A stretch of 64,000 nt of DNA, taken from assembly GCA_037976565.1 (NCBI GenBank), contig CP137667.1, positions 372,001 to 436,000 on the forward strand, read 5' to 3'. Positions within the stretch are counted from its first letter, which is position 1, and each line of letters opens with the position of its first letter. The stretch comes from Mesocentrotus franciscanus. Its lineage: Eukaryota; Echinodermata; Echinoidea; Camarodonta; Strongylocentrotidae. The position numbers and the translations under genes are program-made. Shown piece after piece: positions 11,755-24,000 of this stretch. Below the pieces are notes generated by a model, which saw nothing but the letters and a program-made list of their open reading frames with translations, made no database searches and was not told the origin of the DNA.

Positions 11755-12984
11755 CATAGACATTACACGTGAACGGAAAATGGAATTCTCAAATCCCACT
11801 TTGCAAGTGAAATATGAGCATGATCCCGGCATCTGATCGAAAAATAAAGGGCACACTTGTGATAGCTTATTGTCTCAGCTACAACATACTCAAAGCTCAG
11901 CAAAAACAAAACTAAAACGACGGAGATATTGCTCGCGAAAGACGGAATGTAGAATCCAGTTTTGAGAAAAAGTCATGTCCCATAGAGAATACACGCAAAA
12001 TGTGAAAAATTGACATGCCTCCTTTAATAGCAAAAATACGCCATGAAGCCTTTGTCAAAATGAAAATCGTGGCAACTGCATTTGTAGAAAATTGTCTCAG
12101 CTAGAACATATCAAAATTTGGAAGAAAATCGATCAATATTTACAGAGATACAATCAATTTTCCAAAAATATGCTGACGTCATAATATGCAAATTGAAATT
12201 TTGAGTTCGGAGGCCATTATGATGACGTCATGAGTTAATTGAGGGTCAAATGAGACATGAAATCATATCTCCGACTCATAATCTATCCAAATATGAAAAA
12301 AATTGGGAGTTCCCATCCATTCTGAAGAGTTACAATGAATTTTGTATAGGCATGTTTTTGCCCATATATGCTATGTATTACAAGAGCTCGCGCGCACGGA
12401 CATTTATATTGAATGGACGCTCATCTTGTTATTAATGGTCAATAAGAGATAAATATGGTATCAAATTGTTTGAAAAAATATGGGAAATATCATGAAAGAA
12501 AAAAAATGGCGATTCTATGTCGTGTAATGGTGTTACGCGCGAGAACGCGCGCGCATGCGCGTGTGCGCGATTTTTATAAAATGCTTAAAATGGCCTGAAA
12601 CGTATGCAAAATGAATTTGAGACGATTTTGAGCATTTTGAAATTTTGCGCGCGCTAACGCGCGGACGTACGCATGTGCGCGCGTTTTTTGACCTGAAATT
12701 GACGGACGGATATTGACCTTGATCATGATAAATATGAATGAGAAACGGTTATGAAGATATGATCATGAGTAGATTTTCAGAAAATTTTACAAAATGGCGC
12801 CTAGATGACGTCATCAGTCAAGGTCAAGGTTGAAAACGTTATTTTGCTTTGTCCATATGCCTATACATATGTGTGCCAAATTTCAAGGCATTTGATTGAG
12901 CCATTTTCAAATTATCTTGCTAACAATAAAGTGGGTGGAAATAAGAAAAATAAATAAAGAATAAATAAATAAATAAATAATAAA

Positions 12985-13113
12985 GGCAATTCTAACGAAA
13001 ACATAAGGTGGTCTGTATTATATACAGCCCACCTAATAAAGAATAATAAATAATAAAGGCAATTCTAACGAAAACATAAGGTGGTCTGTATTATATACAG
13101 CCCACCTAATAAT
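12985..13113 (-). repeat. 5' minisatellite, two copies
   Basis: Two 73-bp copies with palindromes AGGTGGTCTGTATT/ATACAGCCCACCT starting at about 13,006 and 13,079. The LINE begins immediately to the right. Confidence 0.75.
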
Positions 13114-15692
13114 AATTTTAAAGCTAAACTTGGAAATGTTGATTGGACCATGGTCTCAAATGAAGAAGACGTAAATATTTGAATATCTTTATTCAACTTT
13201 ACAATGAAGCTTTCCCGACACAGAATCTCAAACTCTCAAGTTACAAAAAGACTCCTCGAATGCTTTGGGTCAATTCGGCTCTTTTGAAATCAATAAACAG
13301 GAAAAATAGGCTGTTCTATAAATACAAATGTAACCCCACAAATAAAAATCATTTGAAGTACACAAATTATAAAAATACATTGACAAACCTGCTTCGGAAT
13401 GCTAAAAAAGATTATTATTGTAATCAGTTTACTTCCTGTAGTGGAGACATTAAAGGAACATGGAGAACCATAAAGAATGTACTTAACAGTTCACCAAATT
13501 CACTCGAAATCACTAAAATTAAGAATCATGAAACCGCAACTGACAACAAACAAACTATTGCCGAAATATTTAATGACTGTTTTACCAATATTGGACCAGA
13601 TTTGGCTCGATCTATACCAAAGTCGGCAAAATCATTTGATTGTTTTTTGAATAATCCCAACCCCTCTACACTATTCATGGTACCAACCAATGAACAAGAA
13701 ATAACTGACATTGTGAACAGTTTAAAGGTTAAAAAGGCCCCAGGTTATGATGATATTACAAATATGTTACTGAAAAGTGTCATTAAAGAAATTAACGTAC
13801 CTGTAACCCATATTATGAATTTGTCTATGTTGAATGGCATAGTACCTGGACAAATGAAGATAGCAAAAGTTATACCGATTTTTTAAAAGGGTGATCCACT
13901 GGAACGTAGTAATTACAGGCCAATTTCTCTACTCACCACTTTTCAAAGATTCTTGAAAAACTGATCTACAATCGAACATTTCATTTTTCACACGTTGTGG
14001 AATTTTGGCGGATTCTCAGTTTGGTTTTCGAGAGAAACATTCAACGTCTCATGCTCTACTCCTTTTTATAAATAAAATTGCGTCCGCTCTTGACGACCGC
14101 TGTCATACTGTAGGATTATTCTTGGATTTTCCAAGGCATTTGATACAATTGATCATAACATTTTGTTTAAAAAGCTTCAGCATTATGGTGTCAGGGTAAG
14201 GCCTTGGAGTGGTACAAAAGTTACCTCAGTAGTCGAACACAATTTGTTTTACTAAATGGAATTGCATCGAGTGTCAAGCCTGTTACGTGCGGTGTTCCTC
14301 AGGGTCTCTCTTAGGGCCACTACTATTCATAACATATATAAATGACTTCATCCCGACTATTGTCATTTATACTATACGCAGATGACTCAAGCATATTTTA
14401 CTCACATAAGAATCCTCAAATTCTTGTTGAAACTGTCAATTCGGAACTTAAGAATGTTGCACAGTGGATTTTGCGAATAGACTATCCTGAATTTGGACAA
14501 AACTAATTTCATGTTTTTAGCAATTCAATTTCCGATTTACCTGGAGATATCTATTTCAACAATGTCAAAATTAAGAAAGTACAATCGACCAAGTTTCTTG
14601 GCCTGTTTATTGATGATTGAATGACATGGAAAATACATACAAATTATTTGTGTTCATTACTATCAAGAAATGCTGGTGTGATATACAAACTGAAATCTAT
14701 GTTCCCATCATATGTATTGCAAATGTTGTACTCCGCTTTAATGTTGCCCTACTTGAACTATGGTATTCTTGCCTGGGGTAATTCATTGAAACTCCAATTG
14801 GACAAAATTCTTGTTGTTCAAAAAGAGCAATACGTACAATTTGCAATGTACCTGCTCGTACTCACTCGGGCCCTCTCTTCTTTGATACTAAAGTACTGAG
14901 AGTTCAGGATATTTTTAATTTACAATTAGGCAGCCTCATGTTTCAGCTGAATAACAACGAACTGCCCCAGGCACTATCATATTTGTTTAAGAAAAGAAAT
15001 CAAGTTCACGACTATCCTACCCGACAGGCGTTTTCCTATCACCTTCCTAGAACAAGAACACGATTTGCTAAAAATACCTTAATATATACAGGTCCCAAGT
15101 TCTGGAATTCTCTCGATTCTGTGACTAAAAGGTCTGTTAGTGTTCGTGTATTCAGAAGAAAATTGAAATGCCATTATTTGAATACATATTGTCATTCCTG
15201 ATTCCTGACTATTTTTGTCTTCAAGCTGTATGCTTTAGTTGATTACAATGAGTAAATAACGATACGGCCATGCCAACTATGTACATATACCATTTATGTT
15301 GAGAACAGACTACATTGTACTATTATTTCAATAAGCTGCAGATATATTCCCTTCCCTTTCCCTTGTCTCTTGTAGTTATTTGTGAGTATCGGTTCATGTA
15401 TCCCTGTAATCTCCCTTTCCCTGTTTTAGCGTGTATTTGTATTTTATAAACCTAACTTTAGTTAATTATGTCATTTGTAGTTTAAGGGGCCTATCCACAA
15501 CAAGCTCTGCTTTTCCATAGGCTCCGCCACTATATCTCTTAAGTTCAACTGAAGGACAATTTTCTGAATAGTGTGTACCGGTATTATATTTACATGCATA
15601 TTATAATCATTTTTCAATATGTTGTTACACTCTTTGTACAATGAGATATTGTGGAAACCAATAAATTATCTTATTTATCTTATCTAATATCA
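13114..15692 (+). mobile_element. 5'-truncated non-LTR retrotransposon (LINE), Jockey/CR1-like
   Basis: A LINE remnant on the plus strand, 5'-truncated at the Helitron minisatellite and ending in an AT-rich tail (AATAAATTATCTTATTTATC) near 15,690. It contains the linker and reverse transcriptase of a single large ORF2, followed by about 490 bp of 3' untranslated sequence. No apurinic endonuclease domain is visible because the 5' part is missing. The clade call rests on motif style only. Confidence 0.8.
13179..15201 (+). pseudogene. LINE ORF2 reverse transcriptase, broken
   Basis: The first frame (13,179-13,883) gives the pre-RT region and reaches KKAPGYDDI, typical of LINE RT. It stops at 13,884 in a T/A run just before the expected NYRPISLL (about 13,910-13,930). 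Further pieces include DSQFGFREKHST (14,006 on), the catalytic FLDF...KAFDTIDH (14,112-14,156, frameshifted between the two words), GVPQGS (about 14,290), LYADDS (14,372-14,389) and a C-terminal part ending at 15,201. At least six frameshifts and a TGA at 14,618 separate them, so no active enzyme can be made. Upstream coding-like sequence from 13,114 (VDWTMVSNEEDVN) shows that the 13,179 start is not a true start. Confidence 0.85.
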
Positions 15693-15803
15693 CTTACGGG
15701 GGTTCAAAATAGCCCCCGAAAAAATCGCCTCGCCGCTACGCGGCTCGGACTTCGCGGCTCGTGGACGATGCTCCGCATCTTCATTGGGTCGAACCCCCGT
15801 TAA
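15689..15803. repeat. Short GC-rich inverted-end element, copy 1
   Basis: Bounded by ACGGGGGTTC and its complement GAACCCCCGT. The interior is CG-rich with nested palindromes (CGCCGCTACGCGGC). It has a second copy 85 bp downstream. It is MITE-like, with no clear target duplication. Confidence 0.6.
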
Positions 15804-15885
15804 ACTGTTACTTGATTTAAAAAGACGTTATCATGCACTGCTTTTTATGGTCTCCATTGTGTTAGTATATAGATGCTAGGAAAAC

Positions 15886-15985
15886 ATCACTTACGGGGGT
15901 TCAAAATAGCAACAACATAAAATCGCCTCGCCGCTTCGCGGCTCGTGGACGATGCTCCGTGTCGTCATTGGGTCAATCCCCCTTA
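15886..15985. repeat. Short GC-rich inverted-end element, copy 2
   Basis: Direct copy of 15,689-15,803 with a slightly shorter interior and a degraded right end (CAATCCCCCTTAGC). Confidence 0.55.
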
Positions 15986-15994
15986 GCAAAAGCT

Positions 15995-16263
15995 AGATCC
16001 CATCATCCGCCCCTGAATCCCTACTCTTTGAGGGGTAGGAGAAAGCAATTTTACGTCATATTACTACAGGAAGTGCCAAAATGGACCTTATGTGGTTCTA
16101 AAATTGCAAATGCTTCCTACTCAGGGAGGGGTTCTGACCCCCAGACCCACCCCGCTTGGTCGCTCCGCTCCCTCGCCGCTGACGCCTCGCTCCATCGTTT
16201 TCATATATTTCACCCCATGCGATTTTGTGCCCTCCTGGTAAGAAATTCCTGGATCCGCCACTG
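15995..16263. repeat. Degraded hAT-type MITE ends
   Basis: ATCCGCCCCTG at about 16,004-16,014 and GGATCCGCCACTG ending at 16,263 match the termini of the intact element at 56,398-56,666. The intervening GC-rich DNA is probably one or two decayed copies. No target duplication was found. Confidence 0.4.
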
Positions 16264-16634
16264 CAGGATATAATAGAAATATTTCCGCCAGGCGAATAAG
16301 TGTATTCAAATACAAACAACCGAGCGGCCCGAGTGACTGGTTTTTCTTTAGAGTTTATGAACTTTAGTCTGACTGTTTTTAATTCGGCGGAGGTCGTGCA
16401 GACATGAATAATAATACTGGAGAGATATCATAGAACTGAGATTGGATTAAGTTAAATCACTGTCGAACTTGCTTACTTGGAAAAGATTATTGCAGAAAAT
16501 ATTTTGGAAGTAAGACTAAATTCATCGACGAAATGATCAGGGATTCAGACAGCAATTGAAACGTGCTCATGGTGCGGAACCAATATATTGAGAGGTTTTG
16601 TAAGTTGTATTGCAATTAAGGTTGGATTCCGTAC
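16264..16634. other. Unassigned sequence before gap
   Basis: No gene or repeat recognised. Sequence continues into an N gap at 16,635. Confidence 0.5.
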
Positions 16635-17134
16635 NNNNNNNNNNNNNNNNNNNNNNNNNNNNNNNNNNNNNNNNNNNNNNNNNNNNNNNNNNNNNNNNNN
16701 NNNNNNNNNNNNNNNNNNNNNNNNNNNNNNNNNNNNNNNNNNNNNNNNNNNNNNNNNNNNNNNNNNNNNNNNNNNNNNNNNNNNNNNNNNNNNNNNNNNN
16801 NNNNNNNNNNNNNNNNNNNNNNNNNNNNNNNNNNNNNNNNNNNNNNNNNNNNNNNNNNNNNNNNNNNNNNNNNNNNNNNNNNNNNNNNNNNNNNNNNNNN
16901 NNNNNNNNNNNNNNNNNNNNNNNNNNNNNNNNNNNNNNNNNNNNNNNNNNNNNNNNNNNNNNNNNNNNNNNNNNNNNNNNNNNNNNNNNNNNNNNNNNNN
17001 NNNNNNNNNNNNNNNNNNNNNNNNNNNNNNNNNNNNNNNNNNNNNNNNNNNNNNNNNNNNNNNNNNNNNNNNNNNNNNNNNNNNNNNNNNNNNNNNNNNN
17101 NNNNNNNNNNNNNNNNNNNNNNNNNNNNNNNNNN
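16635..17134. other. Assembly gap, 500 N
   Basis: Exactly 500 N, a nominal gap size. Frames crossing it are meaningless. Confidence 0.98.
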
Positions 17135-18928
17135 ACCTCTTATGTTAATTCTTTGATTTATCATAACTTATGCCATGTATGTTCATAAAACATAGGGCCT
17201 TTCAAATTCAATACAATTTATTTTTATTTTGTTGATTTCCTAAGATCTCAAACCATCATCAAAACGTACATGTGGGACTGTAGATGAAAAACAATTTATT
17301 GCAGATTACACAGGATTCTTGTAATATTTTTCCTGGAAATTTCGCATAAATGGAAAAAGATGAATATATTTCCATATTCTAAAAGTCCTGTGATATTTAA
17401 TCTATTACATAGGGGTGAAAAATTTGCCTTGCCCAAATGTAATATGAGTTACCGTAACGTGAGTTACCGACATATATTGCTTCCTGCACATTTTACTAGT
17501 CCATTGTTTCTTATCTTTAATATTGTGATCTTATACTAGTATAGTCAACCTACAATCAAATTAAAGTAGGAAACATTTTGTCAAGATTGTCTAGTATGAG
17601 AGACTTTTTGCCAAAGAGAGGTCTCAGTAGAATTGACCATGTCCTTTTTTTTTGTAATGCGAGTTACTTGAATTCAATAATCCAAGAATCTAAAAATGTT
17701 TGTTCTTGAATTGTCTATATTTGGTTCATTCAGTTGTTCTATATCTACCCGTGTCCATTTTTGAAAAAATTATGTAATAGATTTTAGCAGTTCTAAAGAT
17801 ATAGGCACACACACGCAAATATTATTGTATTTAGTGTCATATGCAGTTCTAACATAAACCATATGCATCATTATGTATGATCCAACAACATACAGCCCAG
17901 AATGAGTCCCAAGGGCGAAGCAACATAGGGCTGGGGCAGAGCCAGAGGAGGGTTTGGGAGGGGTTATCTCCTCCCACGGTAAGGAAGATTTTGCATATAC
18001 TTGAAATGGTGCAATTTGGTGCACGTCATGCCATACATGTGAAGGAAATTAAGAATCTGAGGTAACAAGGCATGATTCTTAAAAAGAATAAAATGTCTAT
18101 GCTCTCATCAGATGCTTACAGTTCAAACATGATATTTACACAAACATGACACAAATATGCCCCATATAAGTGGCGATATACAGTACGTAAGCCCCTTGAC
18201 TTAATTGCAGAGGTGGGCCTGGCCTGACATAATCCCAACGCTGCTAAAATCACGCCCGTAGTGCAGTGGCCAGCGGCTTTCAGACAAGACATAATATTGC
18301 AAAGCTCAGCAAGAAGACCACGTTCAAGCAGGCGAGTTGGAAAAGAAGCCAACATGGGAAAAGATAGCAGGCTGGCTATCTTTCCAAGCCGATATGATGT
18401 AACAGGTTCAGATGTCGTGGATGAGAGTCAGCGCCCTAATCTGCATGTTAATTGTATAATTTATGTACTTCTTTCATTATTCGCATAACAGCATGAACTG
18501 ACATGCACACCTGCTACTTACTGCAGTGTCAAACGTGAAACATGAACTGCACACAGATTGTGATTGAACAACGGTGCAAGCAAATACTAAACAAAATAAC
18601 TAGGATTCATAAAACTTACTACTACATGTAGTATGTAATTTTCATTGTCAATTTTCGAGAACTTGTTCGTGTCAAACCTGAAAGAAATGTCGTCCATACA
18701 ATATCTTCACGTCAAAAACTCCAACATTGTAGTAATATTATGCTAAATCAAATTAAACACATTTAGTGGCTGCTGTGTAGGTTGAGGAAGGGATGATTTC
18801 TACACACATGTTTTTCATTTGTAGAATCCAAATAACAGGTGTTCGACCTGACATTTTATTTAGATATTGAATTCATCCCCATCCATCTACTAGAAACTAT
18901 TCAGACGATGTAAATGGTGGACATTCCC
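17135..18928. other. AT-rich unique sequence, no gene recognised
   Basis: No convincing coding or RNA gene. A GC-rich dispersed-repeat scrap (GGGCTGGGGCAGAGCC to CTCCTCCCACGG) lies near 17,925-17,980. A minus-strand frame of 79 codons at 18,116-18,355 lacks splice or family support and was not called. Confidence 0.5.
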
Positions 18929-19416
18929 TTGAGAGGGGTAGTACAATTTTGGTAGAGCTAAGCTTTAGTTACCAAAAAACAACAACACTACAAACTAATA
19001 GTTATTAGTTCACCATGCTCGAAAGTTATACAAAATTACGAAGACTAAGGGAAAAAGCCTGTTATCAATAAAAGAGAGCCATAGAAACACAAAAGGGCGC
19101 TCTCAAAAAAGCATTGGTTTAAACCATTTTTCATACAAAATCATGCTTGTGATGTTTTGTTGAAATAATGATTATATAAAGAAATCATCAACAACTATTT
19201 AAAAACTTCTTTTGAAAATGTTTGAAAAGTGTAACCCTAACCCAATTTTTTAGAAAAATCACCTCATAAATGTGGGGCCCAAATTTATTCTGACTGGATA
19301 TATTTATTGATATTTCGGCCGTTTCTAAATTTCAAATTTTACACTTGGTTTTCATTATCTCACAAACAAAATATTTAGTGTAGCGCCCTCTTTACCAAAA
19401 CTGAACTACCCCTTTA
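18929..19416. mobile_element. MITE-like element with 28-bp inverted ends
   Basis: The left end CTTGAGAGGGGTAGTACAAT, continuing TTTGGTAGAG, is the inverted counterpart of the right end CTCTTTACCAAAACTGAACT, continuing ACCCCTTTAAG. The interior is AT-rich and non-coding with GAGGGCGCT and AGGGCGCTCT words. The superfamily is not determined and the target duplication is unclear. Confidence 0.6.
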
Positions 19417-20160
19417 AGCGATTTAATAAAGCGATTTCAATTTTTTTTTAAAGTGACAATGCTTTCCATTTACTGAAACTTATGGAAAATTATTGATGAA
19501 AAATCATGAAACTATTATGGAAAACATACATTTCAATAACATTCAATATGGCCTTGATTATGTTGGTGATGGCTGTCTGTTAGGATAATTCACACCCCTG
19601 CTGTATGTACATGAATTATGTGGTGCTAGTGGCGACCAATCAAACGAAAGTCCACTCTGCTGCTTTCCGCTTGAGGGAAACATCATTATTGGTCGCACCA
19701 TAGCAGGTTCTTTCAGGTTCTTTCATGGTTTCGAATCCATTTGAGCCATGTACATGCATACCCACTTCATTATTGATGTACTTTCTCTGACGCAATGTGG
19801 TGATAAACTGTGTGGTTGACACTTCATCCATCAATACCTATATGTATATAGGGCAAAATAAAGAAAATGGGCATATCAGTGGCAATTATCAATGCATAAA
19901 GATAATAAAATGGTTGGGACTAATCTTCCAATTTGTCTTTTAGACGATAAGGAATGACCCTGATAAGCACTCTATCAACAACAAAAACATATGCAAACTG
20001 GGAAAGGTAAGGTCGATATCAATTCAATCCTAAGAATTATAAGGGGTTGAGGAGCAAGAGATCATCTTCAGTCGAAAATTATGCCCCTGCTATCAAGCCA
20101 AAATTAACATGCACTGAATAATATGTAAACTCAACTTTGATGGTAATTCATCAACCAGAT
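19417..20160. other. Unassigned unique sequence
   Basis: No gene called. An 11-bp inverted repeat (GCGACCAAT at about 19,633 and ATTGGTCGC at about 19,688) encloses the end of a 64-codon minus-strand frame at 19,640-19,834 with no recognisable family. Confidence 0.45.
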
Positions 20161-20164
20161 CCCG

Positions 20165-20600
20165 AGAAATCACAATTAGAAGCTATTTTAGAATGAGTCC
20201 CATGACCTTTGACCTCATGACCCCAAGATTGTACCACTACATTGGCTCCATAAAATTCAGGTACCAAGTATGATTAAAATCTGACATTAATTTCTTGAGT
20301 TTTTACAATTAAAGGCCATTTCACATCTATAAATTCTGTGACCTTGAACTTTTACCTCATGACCCTAAAATGGTACGGCTACATAAGTCCCCTAATAAAG
20401 ATAATTCAGGTACCAAGTTTGATTGAAATCTGATATTCAGTTCTTGAGATTTTGCCATTACAAACCGTGTTAGCATACATGTATATGATATAGTCATATG
20501 ACCATGACCTTTGAACTCCTGTGTCCAAATTCTGACCAAATATTTTCCCTCAAGATACATACAGGTGCAAAACTTGATGGTATTTTGTCTATTAAAATAA
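20165..20600. repeat. Three diverged tandem copies of a GACCTTTGACCTCATGACC repeat
   Basis: Units of about 141-160 bp each begin around a GACCTTTGACCTCATGACCC-type core (near 20,203, 20,340 and 20,505). They continue with CAGGTACCAAGTATGATT and GAAATCTGA words. This sequence style is widespread in marine invertebrate genomes. It is non-coding. Confidence 0.6.
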
Positions 20601-20749
20601 TGTGATCACAGTAATACAATATGTTTGTAAATATATATAAGCCCTGTGATATTTTATCTTAAGGCCTCCAAAATCCAAAAGATACACATATTACTGGTAA
20701 TGTGTCAACTGGTTGTTATGATATTGTACAGTTTACAAGCTATCTTAGC

Positions 20750-21004
20750 AGTTATCATAAAGCCTTGTCACCTTTTATCCCATGACCTGAATATCAATCA
20801 TATCATTGTCACCCACAATGTGGGAACATATATGTTACAAATTGATCCATCAACAGGTGCTCTAAGATATCACAAGACTCTTCATGGGACAAAATCTCTC
20901 AATGGTCCCGACACATGTGATGAGATATATCTGGCAAAATCTTACCCGGCATTTAGGGATGTTTCACAGCCTTTCACATTGACATGCATCCTGATGCTAA
21001 GAAG
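20750..21004 (+). CDS. Candidate internal exon, unknown protein
   Basis: An open frame preceded by CTTAGCAG (acceptor-like) ends at AA with GTAAGT following, a strong donor. It encodes a segment with NVGTYMLQIDPSTGALRYHK and SLNGPDTCDEIY, which reads like real protein rather than repeat translation. I do not recognise the family, and no partner exon was found in the window. It could be a lone exon of a host gene or chance. Confidence 0.25.
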
Positions 21005-21179
21005 TAAGTGCTGATCTAAGTATGTGGTTGTTCAAACAGCCTCTCGATCAAATGCTGCACAGGTATGGTACTGTAGTAAATAAATACATGTAAGAAGACA
21101 TTAATACAAAAATAACAAAACATACACAAAATGGCATTCTGCATTCATTGCTATCATAAATATATATAATATAATATTT

Positions 21180-22025
21180 CCTCTAAGCTATCAAGAAGTA
21201 TAGGTATGTTGTATAAATTGAAATACCTTTTTACATCTCAAGATATTGCTCTATATTTATAACATGATTATATTAACACATTTAAATTATTGTAATGAAA
21301 TATGGGGAAATACATACAAAGCTCATTAAAAATTATTCTTGCTCCAGAAACGTGCCATACGTATAATAACAAACAGTAAATTTGATACCCACTCACTTCC
21401 CCTTTTGTAAAGTTAAAAAGTCTTCCATTGTTTGATCTTGTAAAACTGAATATATTAATTTTTATGTTTAAATTTCATAGGGGTATCCTCCTGAAGTATT
21501 TGATAATATGTTTAAGACTAATAATTTTGTTCATACGTATCCCACTCGTAGCTGTTATAACCTCCTCAAACCTATCGTAAATTTTACAACCAGAGCCCAT
21601 TCTATTCGTTTTACTAGCGTTCATGAATGGTATTCCATTGGCAACGATACTAAATCAAGCTCCACTCTTTCTCGATTTCAAGCTCTATACAAACGCTATG
21701 CATTTAATAATATGTCATCCATGGCTGACTAGATCTCCTTCGACCTTTTTCTCTCTCTCACCTTTTCTATCCTGTGTGAATGTGTGTATGAGTGCGATGT
21801 GTCTAGTAAATCACTGCTAGAGGTCTATATACATTACATAAACTTGTAACTTTTTTTTTTTTTTAAATTTCAATGTCATTTAATTGTAATTTGTAATTGT
21901 ATAATTTACTGTAATGGGTCCTCACATACAAGCACATGTTGCTTCTCCGAGGTCCCGGCTATTATTCATAAAGTGTAAACTTTGTACTGTTTTATCTTGC
22001 CAAATAAACTGAACATTGAACCTTG
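21180..22025 (+). mobile_element. LINE 3'-end remnant
   Basis: The translation shows the C-terminal region of a LINE reverse transcriptase: MLYKLK near the left edge, then NNFVHTYPTRSCYNLL and RAHSIRF in the open part (21,508-21,729). The upstream portion is interrupted by several stops and frameshifts. The 3' untranslated part ends in AAATAAACTGAACATTGAA near 22,020. It is a different copy and probably a different family from 13,114-15,692. Confidence 0.7.
21508..21732 (+). pseudogene. LINE reverse transcriptase C-terminal fragment
   Basis: Seventy-four codons open to a stop at 21,732. The pattern YPTR...R.HSIRF...W is the conserved tail found after the RT domain in Jockey/CR1-like LINEs. 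No catalytic motif lies here. The ATG at 21,508 is internal to the ancestral frame. Confidence 0.65.
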
Positions 22026-22240
22026 ATAAATGAGCACTGGTGTATATCTGAGCATATGCCTTTAGATGCATTATGAGTTCTATTACATCACAGAAAGATA
22101 CATGTATATCATGATGTTAATTTGACACATATTACACATTACTTTAGTCTTCTAGAAAACTTAGGGTAAATGAAATAGAAAGACAACATTGTAATGGCCA
22201 ATGAACATTACTATTCATGTCTATGAGAAGCAATATAGTA

Positions 22241-22341
22241 ACATTAACATAAGTACTCATTGTGGACTAAAGACAGATTATAGGTGCACCTGTAACTTGT
22301 CTAACTCCGCAAAATAATTTTAGCATCCACATTTCTCTACT
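22241..22341. repeat. Direct repeat of about 100 bp, copy 1
   Basis: Matches 22,535-22,634 nearly exactly, from ACATTAACATAAGTACTCAT through ATCCACATTTCTCTA. The spacing is 294 bp. Confidence 0.8.
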
Positions 22342-22534
22342 GCCATGTTGTTTGGCTTATGGTAAGAGAAGAATAAAATAGGGTTAGATTTTTCAAAAGC
22401 CCTTTAAGTATGACGATATCTATCATCAATAATCATTCATCTAAAGAGTGTTAATGAACGGTCATAAACCACACATGTCATACAGTAATTCGTTGTAAAA
22501 TCTGACACAAGTTCTCCCTTTTTTAAACCAGAAA

Positions 22535-22634
22535 ACATTAACATAAGTACTCATTGTGGACTAAAGACAGATTATAGGTGCACCTGTAACTTGTCTAACT
22601 CCGCAAAATAATTTTAGCATCCACATTTCTCTAG
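22535..22634. repeat. Direct repeat of about 100 bp, copy 2
   Basis: Partner of 22,241-22,341. The right flank continues into the CTAG-palindrome tract, whereas copy 1 goes straight to the shared CTACTGCCATG. Confidence 0.8.
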
Positions 22635-23670
22635 GCCTAGATCTACTGCCATGTATAATGTAAGAGTACAAGACAGGTATGTGCTGCTTGTAGTTGTACA
22701 GTTAACCTTCTAGTTCTACAAGTACAACGGCTAGTTCAACATGGTAACTGCACGCCTAGACTAGTACTATTCTTACTAGGCCTAGTACTAGACTAGTACG
22801 TAGGCCTAGTATACTAGTACTAGGCCTAGTACTAGTTTATGTTTAGTATTCCTGTAGTAGGCTGTACTGTAAACCCGGTGCTGTCACTACACATTGGCCG
22901 TGGACATGCATGGTCGCTCACAATTTCGAGTGAAAAGGGTCTTTTTCGCATTTGAACGCAGCTCAGAAATGGTCAAATAGTCTAGGTCTAGACCCTAGGG
23001 TCTTTTCCATGACAATGTAGACTTCTTAAAGTTCTAGAGTCTACGCATATTAGAAATTTAGGTATGTTTTTGTGATGGCCATTTTCATGCACGACGATGT
23101 TCACAAGATCTTAATTAAACATTTTGCAAGGGTAGGCCTAGAGGTCTAGATCTACTAGTACTAGACCCTAGGCCTACTAGTTTTTTGTTCATGTAGACTT
23201 CTAGTCTAGGCCTAGATTTAGACTAGATCTAGGCCTACTTGAAATTGTGAAAATAGAGGGTCTTTGTAAAGTAGACTAAGGAGTAAGGTCTAGTCTAGAT
23301 CTATGTAGATCTAGATCTAGGCTAGATCTTACTTTCTTAGATTGATATCTAGACTCTAGACCTAGCCTTCATGAAATGCAAAAATTAGGCCTTTAGGCCT
23401 TTGGGTCTCTTTAAAAAAAAAGGCTGCTTTGTAGGCCTAGAATAGATCTAGACCTAGATCTAGGCCTAGATCTAGTTGTTTTTGCGATAAAAAAGGGGTT
23501 TAATTTCCTGAAGATGTAGGCCTAGGCGTACCTAGGCCTAGATCTAGATCGACAAATCTATCGCTTCATGCATGGCCCCTCCTAGAGTCCTACATATTTA
23601 CTGCAGCAGCAGTCTTTCAGTTTGGCCGTTTCTAAATCTAATAGTCTAGGGCCTAGATCTAATACTATTT
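22634..23670. repeat. CTAG-palindrome-rich tract
   Basis: Dense overlapping AGGCCT, CCTAGG, AGATCT and ACTAGT words, for example TAGGCCTAGATCTAG-type strings. There is no single period, so this is a cryptically simple tract rather than a tandem repeat. No coding potential is evident. Confidence 0.7.
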
Positions 23671-24000
23671 CACCAGAAAAACAACTAAAATAATTAAGAC
23701 TAAGAGTAAGAGCCAAAGCCAAGCCCAAGGCAAAGGAAAAGAGGCCATGTTAACGATAGTAGTACGTTATCCTCCTAGTCCATCACTCCATGATTAAACT
23801 AACAACACAGGGTAAAGTACATACCAGCCTTCGTCCAGCTCGTCGAGTAAGGTGCCTCGACATCGACGTCGACAGCAATTATGATCCTGCAAAAATGTGC
23901 ATGCATTCACGACACCGTTCACGAGCCGTGAGTCGAGCGGCCCGCCTGGCCGGGGCGGGAGACATATGGCGGGCATCGCAGTGGGATATCCTGGTATGAA

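Larger units (their letters stand above)
11171..13113 (-). mobile_element. Helitron-like unit, near full length
   Basis: Minus orientation, from CTAG plus the ACTTGTT/AACAAGT hairpin at 11,171 to a two-copy minisatellite ending at 13,113. It has all recognised parts: the 3' hairpin, tRNA-like module with T run, three TGACGTCA sites, two CG-alternating blocks and 5' subterminal palindromes. It is a good reference copy for the left array. Confidence 0.75.

Noticed and set aside
1..13113. Direct repeats of the arrays read as a CRISPR array.
   Set aside because: Units are 0.8-2.7 kb with transposon termini, in an animal-type genome, with no short repeat-spacer structure.
16588..17188. Long frames spanning the N gap, also 39,497-40,271.
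   Set aside because: Most of the residues are unknown because the frames run through N bases.
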